41,812 nt of DNA from a virus: the IMG/VR virus record IMGVR_UViG_3300046507_000598, positions 1 through 41,812 of that record; one strand, given 5' to 3'. The notes below the pieces were generated by a model, which saw nothing but the letters and a program-made list of their open reading frames with translations, was not told the origin of the DNA and did not search any database. The translations under genes and the position numbers were made by a program. Of the stretch, positions 32,166-40,598 are shown piece by piece (the first letter of the stretch is position 1; every line of letters begins with the position of its first letter).

Positions 32166-32639
32166 ATGAAACGCACCGTTCTAGAAACCCGCCGGCAAGT
32201 CGTAAGCGCAGTGATCTGCGCTTACCCAGGCGGGCGAGATTGCGCAGCTCCCCGCCTTGGTATGTCGGTGAAGAAATTCGACAACCACGCTTATGAGAAC
32301 GCCGGCAGCCGCCCGTTGACGGACGAGCAGATCTGCCTCTTAGAAACACAGACGGCTACCACTCACCTGCCGGATTTCGTTTGCAGCTTGTACGGCGGCG
32401 TCTTCGTCCCGGTAGCCGAGGCCGGCGAGCTGGACAACCTTGATCTGTACGCACGTTCGATCAACACCGCGATCAAGCGAGGCCTGGTCGACGTCATCAT
32501 TGCCAAGGCCCTCGAAGATGGGGTCATCAAAGATGACGAAGTGCAGGAAATTCTCGCTGCGCACCGTGCGCACGTCGCAGCCCGACATGAAGAGATCACC
32601 GCTGTGATCGTTCTGCACCGGGAAGCTCCGAGCAAGTAG
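32166..32639 (+). CDS. CII/YmfL-like phage regulatory protein
   Basis: A 157-aa protein from ATG 32166, starting MKRTVLETRRQVVSAVICAYPGG-like sequence, the mark of YmfL-type phage regulatory (CII) proteins. The C-terminal half is helical. It follows the Cro/Cox-like gene and is probably a DNA-binding regulator of the lysis-lysogeny choice. An upstream in-frame GTG at 32151 would add five residues. Confidence 0.72.
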   Translation: MKRTVLETRRQVVSAVICAYPGGRDCAAPRLGMSVKKFDNHAYENAGSRPLTDEQICLLETQTATTHLPDFVCSLYGGVFVPVAEAGELDNLDLYARSINTAIKRGLVDVIIAKALEDGVIKDDEVQEILAAHRAHVAARHEEITAVIVLHREAPSK

Positions 32640-32715
32640 GAATCGACGTAGGCGCAGGAAGCGCCGCCAATTCTCGGCGTCAGCCGAAGGCCGCGACTAG
32701 CGGCGGGGAGAAAAA

Positions 32716-32997
32716 GTGAGCACTTACAAGCTGGTATGTCCGCACTGCCAGGAGCGAATGCGCATCCGAACCAGTGAAGGCACGCATATCTTTTTGCGGA
32801 TTGCCTACCTGCAATGCACCAACGAAGCCTGTGGATGGTCAGTCCGGGCCCAGTTCGAGATGACTCATGAGATGAGCCCATCCGGTATGCCAAACCCCTC
32901 GGTTTGCCTACCTGTCGCGCCCGTCGCGATTCGCCGGCACGCCATGAAAAAGGAAGGCGAACACCAAATGGATCTACTTGGACTGGAGATGGCCTGA
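32716..32997 (+). CDS. ogr: Ogr/Delta-like zinc-finger late activator
   Basis: It activates late promoters through host RNA polymerase alpha. The 93-aa product begins at GTG 32716 after GGGGAG. The four cysteines (CPHC...CTNEAC) with RIRTSEG-x-F and the QCTNEACGWS segment are the Ogr/Delta signature. The target would be the TGT-N13-ACA dyads at 8854, 15259 and 21367. It lies in the early operon here rather than after D as in P2, so late expression is tied to early transcription. Confidence 0.82.
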   Translation: MSTYKLVCPHCQERMRIRTSEGTHIFLRIAYLQCTNEACGWSVRAQFEMTHEMSPSGMPNPSVCLPVAPVAIRRHAMKKEGEHQMDLLGLEMA

Positions 32998-33371
32998 TGA
33001 AAATCTCACTCAAAGCGCAAAACCCTGAACGCGAATACCGCACTACGATGCAAAGCGCGGCCCTGTGCTTTATGCAGCGTCACCAGGCAGAACACCTGGA
33101 CAACGATCAGCTGCTATTCACGCGTGCGGTCACCTATCTGCAGACTACTCTCGAAGTGCCGATCTACCTCGCAGAAACCCTTGCGGGCCTGGCCTATGGC
33201 GAACTGCGTTCTTCCGGAGATCAGCGCCGTCTGGATCTGGCCAGCAGCAGTGAGTCCGTGGCAGTGCTCACCGATCCTGTGAGCGGCCACTCTTTCGCGA
33301 TCCCCGTTGCACTGATCTTTCTGCACCTGATTGACGCTCCCGAGCAGCGACAGACACCCCCAACCATCTGA
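32997..33371 (+). CDS. Hypothetical early protein
   Basis: A 124-aa protein starting MKISLKAQNPEREYRT. I do not recognise a domain. The start overlaps the ogr stop by one base (TGATG), so it is translated with ogr. The codon use is phage-like. It may be an early accessory protein. Confidence 0.75.
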   Translation: MKISLKAQNPEREYRTTMQSAALCFMQRHQAEHLDNDQLLFTRAVTYLQTTLEVPIYLAETLAGLAYGELRSSGDQRRLDLASSSESVAVLTDPVSGHSFAIPVALIFLHLIDAPEQRQTPPTI

Positions 33372-33435
33372 ACGAATAGCACCACCCGAAGCGTGTGGGT
33401 TTGGGCAAATTGCGCCCGAAATCAGGAATACAGCC

Positions 33436-33669
33436 ATGAACACAGCACTTTCCATCCGAATGGACCTGAGCAAAAACCTCGCAGAAGCCCTGCAACAGGA
33501 GCTGCGCAACCGGCTACGGCTGGGCATTCAGGAGCATTGGTATTCGGATGAGTTTCGACGCGTTCCTGACGGCCTGCGTACCAGCGCAATCCTGTCCGCC
33601 TACCCGGCTTTGGCCGCTCAAAAAACCACACTTGGCGCCCTTCAGGTCGCCATCAGAAAGCAGGCGTGA
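33436..33669 (+). CDS. Hypothetical small early protein
   Basis: A 77-aa helical protein starting MNTALSIRMDLSKNLAEALQ, with AGGA upstream. No domain is recognised. Its stop overlaps the primase start (GTGA), so both are probably translated together. Confidence 0.72.
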   Translation: MNTALSIRMDLSKNLAEALQQELRNRLRLGIQEHWYSDEFRRVPDGLRTSAILSAYPALAAQKTTLGALQVAIRKQA

Positions 33670-36485
33670 AGATGGAACCGATGGAACAAAAAATCCGGGC
33701 AGACGTGCTGGACCGTTTCGAAAGAGACTATGGCCTGAAGCATCGCACCGGCACTGACTTCATGCGTGGGGGTACCTGTCCGGCCTGCGGCAAGAAAGAG
33801 CTGTACAGCAGCCACGTCAACCCGTGGTTCATCAAGTGCGGCCGTGAAAGCAAGTGCGGTCAGCAGTGGCATGTGAAAGAGCTTTACGACGACATCTTTG
33901 ATGATTGGAGCAAGCGTGCGCCCGCGACTGATGAACAGCCAGCAGCTACTGCACGCGCCTATCTGGAGTTCGCTCGCGGTTTCAAAATCGAGCTGGTCGC
34001 GGGGCTGTTTACCCAGGAGAGTTACTACGACCGCGATCTGGAAATAGGCTCCGCGACCGTCCGCTTCGCGTTGGAACGCGGTGGATACTGGGAACGCCTT
34101 ATCGATCGGCCACACCGGTTCGGCAAGAAGAAAGCGCGGTTCAAACCGAAAGAGTCATATCGGGGTTACTGGTGGTGCTCACCCCACGTCGACCTCACAA
34201 AGACCAGCGAGCTGTGGATTGTCGAGGGCATCTTTGACTCGATCGCACTGCAGCACAACGGCATCGACTCGGTTGCAGCGATGTCGTCTAACGCTTTCCC
34301 GGCAGCCTCACTGAAAGCGCTGGCTGCCGCGCGCCCTGGCAATCTTCCAAGGCTTGTATGGGCCTTGGACAACGAACCAGGAGCGCACCGGTACACGCGC
34401 AAATGGGTATCGATGGCCCGGGCCCTGGGCTTTGAATGCACAGCGGCGCAAATCCCCCAACGCGACACGCGCAAGGTCGACTGGAACGACCTGCATCAGC
34501 GCTGGGCGTTTATTGGTGATGAAGCCGATCGGCAGCAAAAAATGCAGGCGGATCTGGAGGAAGCACGCCACCACGGTGCATTGCTGATCGCGGAGAGCGC
34601 CTCGGAAAAAGCCTTGCTGATGTACAACTGGCGTGAGCGCGAAGAATTCCACTTCGGCTTCGAGTCCCGCCTGTACTGGTGGAAACTGGACATCAGCAAA
34701 TTCAACAGCGCTATGCAGGCGCTGGAGACGAGCGAAAACCACGAAGAGCAGCTGCTGAATCAGAAAGCGATGCGCGAGAAAGCGCTGCGCATGTCTGGCT
34801 GCGTTGTGGAGATCGCCAACTGCTACCCACAGGCCCTGTATTTCCAGCGCAACGAGATCACCGACGAGTCCTGGTACTTCTTCCGGGTCGATTTCCCGCA
34901 TGACGGCTCATCAGTCAAGAACACCTTTACAGGTGGCCAGGTCGCAGCAGCGAGCGAGTTCAAAAAGCGCCTGCTCGGTATGGCGGCGGGTGCTGTGTTC
35001 ACTGGCAGTGGCCAGCAGCTCGACAAGATCATGAAAGACCAGTTGTTTGCGATCAAAACGGTCCAGACGATCGACTTCGTCGGCTACAGCAAAGAATACG
35101 GCTGCTATGTGTACGGCGATCTGGCGGTGAAAGACGGCCAGGTGGTCGACGTCAACGACGAAGAGTTTTTCGAGTTCGGGAAACTGCGCCTGAAAACCCT
35201 GCAGAAAGCGGTACCGGTCCGTATTCAGAAGGATCCGAAGGAATATAACGACAGCTGGGCAAAACTGTTGTGGACGTGTTTCGGCGCCCAGGGCGTGGTT
35301 GCGCTGACCTTCTGGTTCGGATCGCTGTTCGCCGAGCAGATCCGTGCTCGCTATCAATCATTCCCTTTTCTGGAAGCGACGGGTGAAGCCGGCGCCGGTA
35401 AAACCACGTTGCTCAATCTGCTGTGGAAGCTGCTGGGCCGAGCAGGCTACGAAGGATTTGACCCCTCCAAGTCGACCAAGGCCGGCCGCAGCCGCCTGAT
35501 GGGGCAGGTTTCGGGCATGCCGGTTGTGTTGCTTGAGTCCGATCGGAGCGGAGACGACAAGTCTCACGCGAAAAACTTCGAATGGGACGAGCTCAAGGAT
35601 TACTTCGGCGGCGGCACGCTGGCAACCAAAGGCGTCAAAACCGCCGGCAACGAAACCTATGAACCGCCTTTCCGGGGCACGATTGCGATCAGCCAGAACG
35701 CGCCGGTTATTGCGTCCGAAGCCATCATGACGCGAATCGTGAAGCTGCACTTTGTTCGTCCGAACGTAACGCCAGAAAGTCGCGCTGCGGCTGATGAGCT
35801 CACGGCTTTGGACGGTAGCCAGCTCAGCCACTTCCTCCTGCAGGCGGTGAAGCGCGAAGCCGACGTCCTGTCCACACTCGCCGACAAGATCCCGGCTCAC
35901 GAAGCCCGCCTGCGTCGACTGCATACCCACTGCATCAGCTGCGATACCGAGTACCCGGCGAATAACGAAAAGGCTGCCTGCCAAAGCTGCGGAAACCAGC
36001 TGCGCGGTTATATCCGCGTTGAGCGAATCGTTAAGAACCACGCACAGATGCTAGGGCTGTTGGACTGCCTCCGTTCGCTCATCCCTCTGAACGACGCGCA
36101 AATCAGCGCCACTCAGCGATGCATCGCTTCCATGGCGATCGAGCGGCAGAGCTCAATCAGTGCTGACCACCCTGTAGTGGCTGAATTCTGGGAGGTTTAC
36201 GAGTACCTGCAGGGGTTGGACGCCGAAGGCCCCGTGGTCAACCACAGCAAGAAAGACAACGTCATCGCCATCAACCTCAACGAGTTCGTCGAGCGCGCCG
36301 CCGAGCACCGCCAGAAGCTGGCCGACGTCAGCGAACTGCGCGATCGCCTCAAGGAATCCCGCTGCCGCAAGTTTCTGGAATCGAACAAAGCTGTCGACAG
36401 CGCGGTTCGCGCATATCAGGCCACACGGCAAAACAACACGATCACCAAATCCCCCACCGTCAAGTGCTGGATGTTCCAGGCGTAG
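33666..36485 (+). CDS. Toprim primase-helicase (replication protein)
   Basis: It replicates the phage genome in place of the P2 gpA nickase. The 939-aa product has a CHC2-like zinc finger (C38, C41, C58, C64), a Toprim domain (about 180-300: ELWIVEGIFDS, then WALDNEPG) and a helicase ATPase with Walker A GEAGAGKT (573-580) and Walker B VVLLESDRS. A second four-cysteine cluster lies after the ATPase (CISC...CQSC). GTG 33666 overlaps the upstream gene; ATG 33672 is an alternative. The architecture fits phiCTX-like phages. Confidence 0.88.
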   Translation: MKMEPMEQKIRADVLDRFERDYGLKHRTGTDFMRGGTCPACGKKELYSSHVNPWFIKCGRESKCGQQWHVKELYDDIFDDWSKRAPATDEQPAATARAYLEFARGFKIELVAGLFTQESYYDRDLEIGSATVRFALERGGYWERLIDRPHRFGKKKARFKPKESYRGYWWCSPHVDLTKTSELWIVEGIFDSIALQHNGIDSVAAMSSNAFPAASLKALAAARPGNLPRLVWALDNEPGAHRYTRKWVSMARALGFECTAAQIPQRDTRKVDWNDLHQRWAFIGDEADRQQKMQADLEEARHHGALLIAESASEKALLMYNWREREEFHFGFESRLYWWKLDISKFNSAMQALETSENHEEQLLNQKAMREKALRMSGCVVEIANCYPQALYFQRNEITDESWYFFRVDFPHDGSSVKNTFTGGQVAAASEFKKRLLGMAAGAVFTGSGQQLDKIMKDQLFAIKTVQTIDFVGYSKEYGCYVYGDLAVKDGQVVDVNDEEFFEFGKLRLKTLQKAVPVRIQKDPKEYNDSWAKLLWTCFGAQGVVALTFWFGSLFAEQIRARYQSFPFLEATGEAGAGKTTLLNLLWKLLGRAGYEGFDPSKSTKAGRSRLMGQVSGMPVVLLESDRSGDDKSHAKNFEWDELKDYFGGGTLATKGVKTAGNETYEPPFRGTIAISQNAPVIASEAIMTRIVKLHFVRPNVTPESRAAADELTALDGSQLSHFLLQAVKREADVLSTLADKIPAHEARLRRLHTHCISCDTEYPANNEKAACQSCGNQLRGYIRVERIVKNHAQMLGLLDCLRSLIPLNDAQISATQRCIASMAIERQSSISADHPVVAEFWEVYEYLQGLDAEGPVVNHSKKDNVIAINLNEFVERAAEHRQKLADVSELRDRLKESRCRKFLESNKAVDSAVRAYQATRQNNTITKSPTVKCWMFQA

Positions 36486-36525
36486 GGCTGCAACCCGCGC
36501 AGAACAACCCTGAAAGGAGAGAACC

Positions 36526-36822
36526 ATGCAGATCCAAATCGTTGCCGGCACTGCGCTCGCGCAACAAAGCCGAGTGACCGAGTTGCTCGACGAGCTGGGC
36601 AACGACCGTCGCAAAACCGTTCAGGCAGAAGCATACGGCCCTGCTGGCTTGATCGACATTCTGGAGGTCAGGAGCAGCGATGGCCAGCGGGAGATCCTGG
36701 TACTGAATTGTTCAAGGCAGCAGATCCAGGCGGTTCTGGACTGGCAGTCATGTGAGGAGGACAGCGCCCGACTTGAGAACCTGGTGCTGCACCTGGTGCG
36801 AATTCCAGACAGCACCCTGTAA
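36526..36822 (+). CDS. Hypothetical small protein
   Basis: A 98-aa protein, starting MQIQIVAGTALAQQSRVTEL, with no recognised domain. It has a perfect AAGGAG ribosome site in a leader that is repeated before the next two genes (36841, 37047), so all three are probably expressed at similar levels. Confidence 0.75.
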   Translation: MQIQIVAGTALAQQSRVTELLDELGNDRRKTVQAEAYGPAGLIDILEVRSSDGQREILVLNCSRQQIQAVLDWQSCEEDSARLENLVLHLVRIPDSTL

Positions 36823-36859
36823 CGCCGGCTGCAACCGGCAACCCTGAAAGGAGAGAACC

Positions 36860-36997
36860 ATGCGCAACACTGAACCTTTTGAACATGCTCATCGCGGCGC
36901 TCTGCTGGGACAACTGCTTGGTGCAGTGCTGACCGTCACGCTGATCGCAATCGTCGCGATACAAGTGCCGGATTTGATGATCTGGATCCTGAGCTAA
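36860..36997 (+). CDS. Small membrane protein
   Basis: A 45-aa peptide beginning MRNTEPFEHAHRG, followed by a single hydrophobic segment (LLGQLLGAVLTVTLIAIVAI). It is too short for most gene finders. The repeated AAGGAG leader and the in-frame stop make it a credible gene. Function unknown; a membrane-acting phage peptide is possible. Confidence 0.68.
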   Translation: MRNTEPFEHAHRGALLGQLLGAVLTVTLIAIVAIQVPDLMIWILS

Positions 36998-37065
36998 AGA
37001 CCTGAAAAGTTGGTGCCGTAGGGCTGCAACCCCACGGCACCTGCCACCCCTGAAAGGAGAAAACC

Positions 37066-37428
37066 ATGCAAGCTCAAACCCTCAACGGCGACGCAGTCGA
37101 GGCTACCATGATTGCTGTTGCCTCTGGTGCCGAGGTCACCTGCGAAAAATCCCAAATTATTAATACGTTTTTTGCACAGGGTCTTACACCGCACACACGG
37201 CTTTCCATGGCCACTCGTAGGCTAGGTTTACCCCGCATACGCGACGCCTGCAGACAGGCCCTTTTTGCTCCTAACAATCAGAAATACGATTTCATGCGGA
37301 AAGCACCAAAATCTGAGAAAGGGCCAGAATCAGTCGCTAAAAAACGGGTGGCCAGCTTAAATCAACATGCTGGAATGCGAGGCAAACCTAACGGGGAGGC
37401 ATTGGCGGAGGTTGACTGTCGTGGGTAA
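37066..37428 (+). CDS. Hypothetical protein
   Basis: A 120-aa basic protein with no domain I recognise. It starts from the third copy of the repeated AAGGAG leader and overlaps the AlpA gene by eight bases. The C-terminal half is lysine- and arginine-rich, which could mean nucleic-acid contact. Confidence 0.68.
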   Translation: MQAQTLNGDAVEATMIAVASGAEVTCEKSQIINTFFAQGLTPHTRLSMATRRLGLPRIRDACRQALFAPNNQKYDFMRKAPKSEKGPESVAKKRVASLNQHAGMRGKPNGEALAEVDCRG

Positions 37429-37624
37429 GCTGGACAGATTTTTAAGAGAACGGGACGTCATCGCCGCTACATCCTTGTCTCATGCGACTCTGTGGCGGGC
37501 TATGAAAAACGGTCGCTTCCCACGTCCGGTTGCGATTTCGCCGGGGCGTGTGGGATGGAGAGAATCGGCAATCGTGGCTTGGCAACAAGACCCGTCAGGC
37601 TGGAAACCTGCTGAGGCCACCTAA
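37421..37624 (+). CDS. AlpA-family regulator / excisionase-like
   Basis: A 67-aa winged helix-turn-helix of AlpA type: LRERDVIAATSLSHATLWRA, then GRFPRPVAISPGRVGWRES. AlpA proteins activate or direct excision of P4/P2-type elements. It starts at GTG 37421 after GGAGG. The integrase is 1.75 kb downstream on the opposite strand, separated by cargo 3. Confidence 0.85.
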   Translation: MGKLDRFLRERDVIAATSLSHATLWRAMKNGRFPRPVAISPGRVGWRESAIVAWQQDPSGWKPAEAT

Positions 37625-37685
37625 CGTGGTCAAAACTTATCAGGCAACAAAAATTCTCAATAGACCCCTAATCTATGATGCGCTA

Positions 37686-37715
37686 TTGACTAGAATGCAC
37701 GTCAGCCGGCATAAA
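37686..37715 (+). promoter_or_regulatory. Candidate promoter of the DUF262-HEPN pair
   Basis: TTGACT (37686-37691) and CATAAA (37710-37715) are 18 bp apart, upstream of the DUF262 start at 37751. This is a fair sigma-70 match and suggests the cargo pair is expressed from its own promoter in the lysogen. Confidence 0.45.
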
Positions 37716-37750
37716 TGCGTGCCTTAATACACCGAACACTGGGTAATTTT

Positions 37751-38740
37751 ATGGATCGAGTCGACTATCAAGCTCTGATTATTCAAGACATTATTAATCT
37801 TGAAGCTAGAGCTGAACTGAACCTAGCACCTTGGTATCAACGACGGTCCGTATGGAGCACTCCACAGAAATCGTACCTCGTAAATACACTACTTGAGCGG
37901 AAACCGATTCCCGCTATCTACATCAGGCATTCACTGGACCTCGACAACGCAAAGAGCATTAAAGAAGTCGTGGATGGGCAACAGCGAACGCGCGCAATAA
38001 TCAGCTACTACAATAATGAATTTAGCGCTAGACATCCCAACTATCCACGAAAGATTTATTACAATCAGCTCAAAAGAGAAGAGCAACAGCTATGGCTGCT
38101 GACATCAATTCCAGTAGGCTATTTATTAGGAGCTACTGATGCAGATGTGATTGATATCTTTGGCCGCATCAACTCAATTAGCAAAACATTAAATCCACAA
38201 GAGAAGCGCAACGCGGCTTTTAGCGGAGAGATGAAACAATTTTGCCTAGAGCAAGCTTCGTCCCGAACGCCATTCTGGCGAGAGTACGAAATTTTTTCGG
38301 CAACTGACATCTCAAGAATGTCTGAAGTCCTATTCATATCCGACCTTGTGTTTAATCTAATGAACGGACTATCGGATTACAGCCCTGCAAATCTTAATAA
38401 CATGTATAGTGAATACGATGAGGAATTCGACGACAGGGAAGACCTGTCCAACGAGCTTGACAGGTTATTCGACATCATAGGCTCACTGGATCGAAACCTA
38501 ATTACCGATACGATATTCAACCGTCAGCCATTATTCTTCTCATTGCTCATGGCAGTTCACCAAACTGCAAGAATATCAATGAAAAAGCTATCAACCGCAA
38601 TAAACAATATTGATGAGCGCTTTCACTCGGAAGTTAACAGAACACGAGCGGATGACAATTTCAAAGACGCATGTATTTCGACAACCCAGCGCATAGCTCA
38701 ACGCCGAGTCAGAGACCAATACATCAAGAGTTTCTTTTAA
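37751..38740 (+). CDS. DUF262 protein (ParB-like fold), cargo 3
   Basis: A 329-aa protein with the DUF262/GmrS-N signature: LAPWYQRRSVW (25-35) and VVDGQQRTRA (73-82). DUF262 domains are ParB-like NTP-binding or nuclease modules found in GmrSD-type restriction of modified DNA. The C-terminal HNH domain (DUF1524) of GmrSD is missing, and the remaining sequence is helical. It is followed after two bases by a HEPN nuclease gene, which makes the pair a likely defence or toxin-antitoxin unit. AT-rich codon use suggests recent transfer. ATG 37751 has only a weak ribosome site; an upstream frame from 37715 is less likely. Confidence 0.82.
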   Translation: MDRVDYQALIIQDIINLEARAELNLAPWYQRRSVWSTPQKSYLVNTLLERKPIPAIYIRHSLDLDNAKSIKEVVDGQQRTRAIISYYNNEFSARHPNYPRKIYYNQLKREEQQLWLLTSIPVGYLLGATDADVIDIFGRINSISKTLNPQEKRNAAFSGEMKQFCLEQASSRTPFWREYEIFSATDISRMSEVLFISDLVFNLMNGLSDYSPANLNNMYSEYDEEFDDREDLSNELDRLFDIIGSLDRNLITDTIFNRQPLFFSLLMAVHQTARISMKKLSTAINNIDERFHSEVNRTRADDNFKDACISTTQRIAQRRVRDQYIKSFF

Positions 38741-38742
38741 AA

Positions 38743-39357
38743 ATGGCGAGACCGAATTTGAATATTACGATTCAAAATTCTTTCCGCCAGATTGATAAGC
38801 TCCATCAGCATCAAGTTGACTGTGAGCGACTTGAGGCAAGATATCAGCATTTCATCGGAGAGATGATAATGCTGCGGCTATTTTCAATTTTTGAAGATAC
38901 TGTCGCTGAACTCGCATACAAAATCGCGGCTGGAGCGTTCTACCTTGATGGCACCAGCCCTGCGATTTTAATTAAATCTGGAAGAACCCGGGATTCTAGA
39001 GCGCTACTCATGAACCACGGACGAACCCGGCCGGTGGACAATCTGAAATGGACCAAACCGAAATTTATTAAGGAAAGCGTCGAGCATGTTATTCCAGCAA
39101 CCGAGCCTTTTATTCGGATCGCACAAGCGCACGGACAGATAATTGATGAAATGCGCAAAGTAAGGAATTCACTCGCTCACAACTCACCATCTGCTCGAAC
39201 CGAATTCAAACAGGTGGTACGGCAAATCTACGGCTTTAACAAAAGTGTCACTCCTGGAATATACTTGATTTCCATACGGCATCATCGTGTTTGCAATCTA
39301 ACAAGGTATATTGGATCAACAAAAGCCATCCTTCAGGGCATGGCTAGGGGCAGTTAA
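38743..39357 (+). CDS. HEPN-domain ribonuclease (MAE_28990/RiboL-PSP-like), cargo 3
   Basis: A 204-aa helical protein. The HEPN active-site motif RNSLAH (R141-N142, H146) fits R-x4-6-H. Its overall shape resembles the MAE_28990/RiboL-PSP HEPN families, which cut RNA in abortive infection. It starts two bases after the DUF262 stop, so the two are coupled and may form a sensor-effector or antidote-toxin pair. It ends 20 bp before the convergent integrase gene. Confidence 0.78.
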   Translation: MARPNLNITIQNSFRQIDKLHQHQVDCERLEARYQHFIGEMIMLRLFSIFEDTVAELAYKIAAGAFYLDGTSPAILIKSGRTRDSRALLMNHGRTRPVDNLKWTKPKFIKESVEHVIPATEPFIRIAQAHGQIIDEMRKVRNSLAHNSPSARTEFKQVVRQIYGFNKSVTPGIYLISIRHHRVCNLTRYIGSTKAILQGMARGS

Positions 39358-39377
39358 ATAAGGCTGAACATTTGTCG

Positions 39378-40598
39378 CTAGACGCTTGATTTAATACAAT
39401 TCTTATGGAGCCATAACGACCATTTCTGCATTCCTTTTTTCTTCTCCTTGAAATAGGTGTAGCGATCATAGTGTTTAGAGCCTACATCACCAAAAGCGTG
39501 CCCCTGAATGCGGTCCTTGAGCTCTTTGTCGAGCCCGGCCACCCCCATCAGCGTTTTGCATGTGCGTCGGATATCTCGAAGTGTAAATGGACCACTGAAT
39601 TTTTCAGTATGTCGCCCATAAAGTTTTGTCACCGCTCGTGACAGAGACTGAGTATGAAGCGATTTGCCCTCTGCCTTACCAGCAAATGGGAAAGCGCTGG
39701 CACCACTGACCTCTTCCATCACCCTGAGGCTCTGACGCATCAATTTGTTAAAGGGGACAACATGCAAAGCACGTTCACCTTCAACCCCCTTCCCCCTGCT
39801 CTTCCCTTTTCTATTCCGAATGATCATATGGTCCTTCATGTAGTGGACGCGTGCTGTTGCAAGAACCTGCTCCGGCCGCTGGCCACCAGACGCTATCAAG
39901 AACTTGAGCAACTCGGCCGTTACAAGACTAAGGTGCTCAGGTAATAGCTGCCATAGTGTCGCGAGCTCTTCAGTAGAAAGCGCTCGATCACCAGGTTGCT
40001 CCCAGTCATCCTGAACGGGCACGCTGGCCACAGGATTGCTCGCCAAGCCGAATCGGACTTTGATGTCGAGGTAATTGCGTGGGTTGTATTCCTGCTCGAG
40101 CCCTGCCTGGAACGCAGCGTGCAGCTGTGACCGGACACGATTGCAATAGGTGGTTATCCCAACCCCAATCATCCTGGCGATGATGTCGCGTATGTGGGTC
40201 GGACCGATCTGTGACGCTGGCTTGCCGACCAGGTCTGGAAAGGGCTCGCTGACATAATGCTTAAGCGACCATTTGACGTCGGCTGCCGTTGCGGCGCCCT
40301 CGACGTCTAGTTTTCCGACGTAGAAGTCGATCAGCTCCTGGAAGGTGCCTGCAGATACCTTTTTCTCCTTCTCTTCGCGGCATTTATCACGGGCGACGGT
40401 CAATTTCATACCAGGCCAAGTCCCGAGCTTCTCCATCTTTTTCTTGCCAGCAACATGGCGCTGGAAATAGAACTCCTTATTGCCGCTGGGCCGAACCTTC
40501 AGCACAAGCACACCCTCGCCTCTGGCCGTTCGGCCATCCGACAGAACGAAATCTTTCTCGCGCGGTTTCAGCGCTTGAATCTGCTTTTCCGTGAGCAT
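39378..40598 (-). CDS. int: Tyrosine-type site-specific integrase (P4-like)
   Basis: It integrates and excises the prophage at tRNA-Gly. The 406-aa product has the DUF4102 N-terminal arm-binding domain (MLTEKQIQALKPREKDFVLS, then LKVRPSGNKEFYF), a SAM-like core-binding domain and a C-terminal catalytic domain: R in GGQRPEQVL, box II RDIRRT, H in IQGHAF and tyrosine in HYDRY. In box II the usual His is an Arg. The ATG at 40598 touches the arm sites, which may let Int repress itself. The frame is open to 40667 but homology starts at 40598. Confidence 0.93.
   Translation of the reverse strand: MLTEKQIQALKPREKDFVLSDGRTARGEGVLVLKVRPSGNKEFYFQRHVAGKKKMEKLGTWPGMKLTVARDKCREEKEKKVSAGTFQELIDFYVGKLDVEGAATAADVKWSLKHYVSEPFPDLVGKPASQIGPTHIRDIIARMIGVGITTYCNRVRSQLHAAFQAGLEQEYNPRNYLDIKVRFGLASNPVASVPVQDDWEQPGDRALSTEELATLWQLLPEHLSLVTAELLKFLIASGGQRPEQVLATARVHYMKDHMIIRNRKGKSRGKGVEGERALHVVPFNKLMRQSLRVMEEVSGASAFPFAGKAEGKSLHTQSLSRAVTKLYGRHTEKFSGPFTLRDIRRTCKTLMGVAGLDKELKDRIQGHAFGDVGSKHYDRYTYFKEKKKGMQKWSLWLHKNCIKSSV

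Larger units (their letters stand above)
36485..37065 (+). repeat. Three near-identical intergenic leaders
   Basis: Before the starts at 36526, 36860 and 37066 lies the same block: GGCTGCAACC, a variable spacer, then ACCCTGAAAGGAGAGAACC and ATG. The first and third copies extend to GTAGGGCTGCAACCC. The third differs by one inserted C and one base in the ribosome-site part. GGGCTGCAACCC can fold into a short hairpin before the ribosome site. Confidence 0.85.

Noticed and set aside
32363-33043. 226-aa minus-strand reading frame opposite the early genes
   Set aside because: It is antisense to the CII-like and ogr genes, which form a coupled plus-strand operon.
37751-38740. Full GmrSD type IV restriction enzyme
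   Set aside because: Only the DUF262 part is present; there is no DUF1524 HNH domain in this gene or the next.
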